Shown in pieces: positions 6,054 through 6,455 of a stretch of DNA of 6,455 bases (positions are counted from its first letter, which is position 1; each line of letters begins with the position of its first letter). The translations under genes were made by a program, and so were the position numbers. The DNA lies in the NCBI GenBank assembly GCA_029287275.1, contig JARFRL010000443.1:1-6455 (forward strand), given 5' to 3'. The DNA comes from Pontiella desulfatans (GTDB lineage Bacteria > Verrucomicrobiota > Kiritimatiellia > Kiritimatiellales > Pontiellaceae). Under the pieces are notes generated by a model that was given only the letters and a program-made list of their open reading frames with translations, did not search any database and was not told the origin of the DNA.

Positions 6054-6455
6054 ATGAACGCGTATTTCAAACTTCAAAATGGTAGTGATGTTCGCGGCGT
6101 GGCGCTCGAGGGCGTCGAGGGCGAACCGGTCACGTTAACGGACGACATCGCGCGGACCATCGGCCGCGCCTTCGCCCAGTGGTTGGAAAACAAGCTCGGG
6201 AAGAGCGGGCTCAAGGTCGCGGTCGGGCACGATTCGCGCCTTTCTTCGAACGCCATTAAAACCGCGGTGTTCCAAGGTTTGGAGAGCGGCGGGTGCGCCG
6301 TGTTTGATTGCGGGCTGGCCTCGACGCCGGCCATGTTCATGTCGACCGTGTTCGAGAACCACGGCTACGACGGATCGATCATGCTGACCGCGAGTCACCT
6401 GCCGTTCAACCGGAACGGCCTGAAGTTTTTCGTCCGCGAAGGCGGGCTGGGCAAA
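6054..6455 (+). CDS. Phosphomannomutase/phosphoglucomutase, N-terminal part (runs off window)
   Basis: An open frame from ATG at 6054 to the last base, 134 codons, gives the first domain of an alpha-D-phosphohexomutase, which interconverts sugar 1- and 6-phosphates (mannose or glucose) in the cytoplasm. LQNGSDVRGVALEG (7-20) is the N-terminal phosphate-binding loop, VAVGHDSRLSS (55-65) the next conserved strand, LASTPAM (88-94) the third, and MLTASHLPFNRNGLKFF (110-126) the active site with phospho-serine Ser114. The LQNGSD and TASHLPFNRNG wording matches a branch also found in plant plastids rather than the common TASHNP form (from memory of the family). Specificity cannot be set because the sugar-binding and C-terminal domains are outside. 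It lies 70 nt after the GH2 stop, with a weak AGGG (6042-6045) 8 nt before the ATG. It may share transcripts with GH2, but a housekeeping role in feeding sugars to glycolysis or envelope synthesis is equally possible. Confidence 0.9.
   Translation, partial: MNAYFKLQNGSDVRGVALEGVEGEPVTLTDDIARTIGRAFAQWLENKLGKSGLKVAVGHDSRLSSNAIKTAVFQGLESGGCAVFDCGLASTPAMFMSTVFENHGYDGSIMLTASHLPFNRNGLKFFVREGGLGK

Overview
The window comes from a GC-rich, probably PVC-type bacterium (Planctomycetes, Verrucomicrobia, Kiritimatiellota or Lentisphaerota) that specialises in degrading sulfated polysaccharides. The grounds are three sulfatase-family coding regions, a secreted LacZ-type glycoside hydrolase and a second glycosidase family within 6.5 kb, plus a phosphohexomutase of the LQNGSDVRG / TASHLPFNRNG type. 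The lineage is inferred from gene content and is not proven.

Layout. 1-303 (+) is the C-terminal end of a sulfatase. 314-449 (-) is a tiny wreck of another sulfatase, with a broken signal peptide, an N-terminal PNVVLIV-DD strand and an abrupt tail. 475-2025 (-) is an apparently intact secreted S1-type sulfatase with a CTPSR formylglycine site. 2055-about 2331 (-) is the C-terminal remnant of what looks like a right-handed beta-helix protein. About 2314-2879 (+) is a decayed glycosyl hydrolase of the 'catalytic core' (Glyco_hydro_cc, PF11790-like) family, lacking its 5' end and carrying two frameshifts and an in-frame stop. 2912-5983 (+) is an intact secreted GH2 beta-galactosidase. 6054 to the window end (+) is the N-terminal part of a phosphomannomutase/phosphoglucomutase.

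The main biological point is that a carbohydrate-degradation locus is being eroded. On the minus strand the order beta-helix protein, sulfatase, sulfatase, with 29- and 25-nt gaps, looks like an old operon. On the plus strand the order Glyco_hydro_cc, GH2, with a 32-nt gap, looks like another. The two were divergent. Both 5'-proximal genes have lost their 5' ends at the same point (about 2314-2335), so one deletion could have removed the shared promoter region together with the starts of both lead genes. The sulfatase and the GH2 enzyme on either side remain intact. How they are now transcribed is the open question.

I see no RNA genes, CRISPR arrays, insertion sequences or clear promoters. 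I found no novel defence or mobile system; the window is best described as an accessory polysaccharide-utilisation region with several pseudogenes, next to a probable housekeeping sugar-phosphate mutase.
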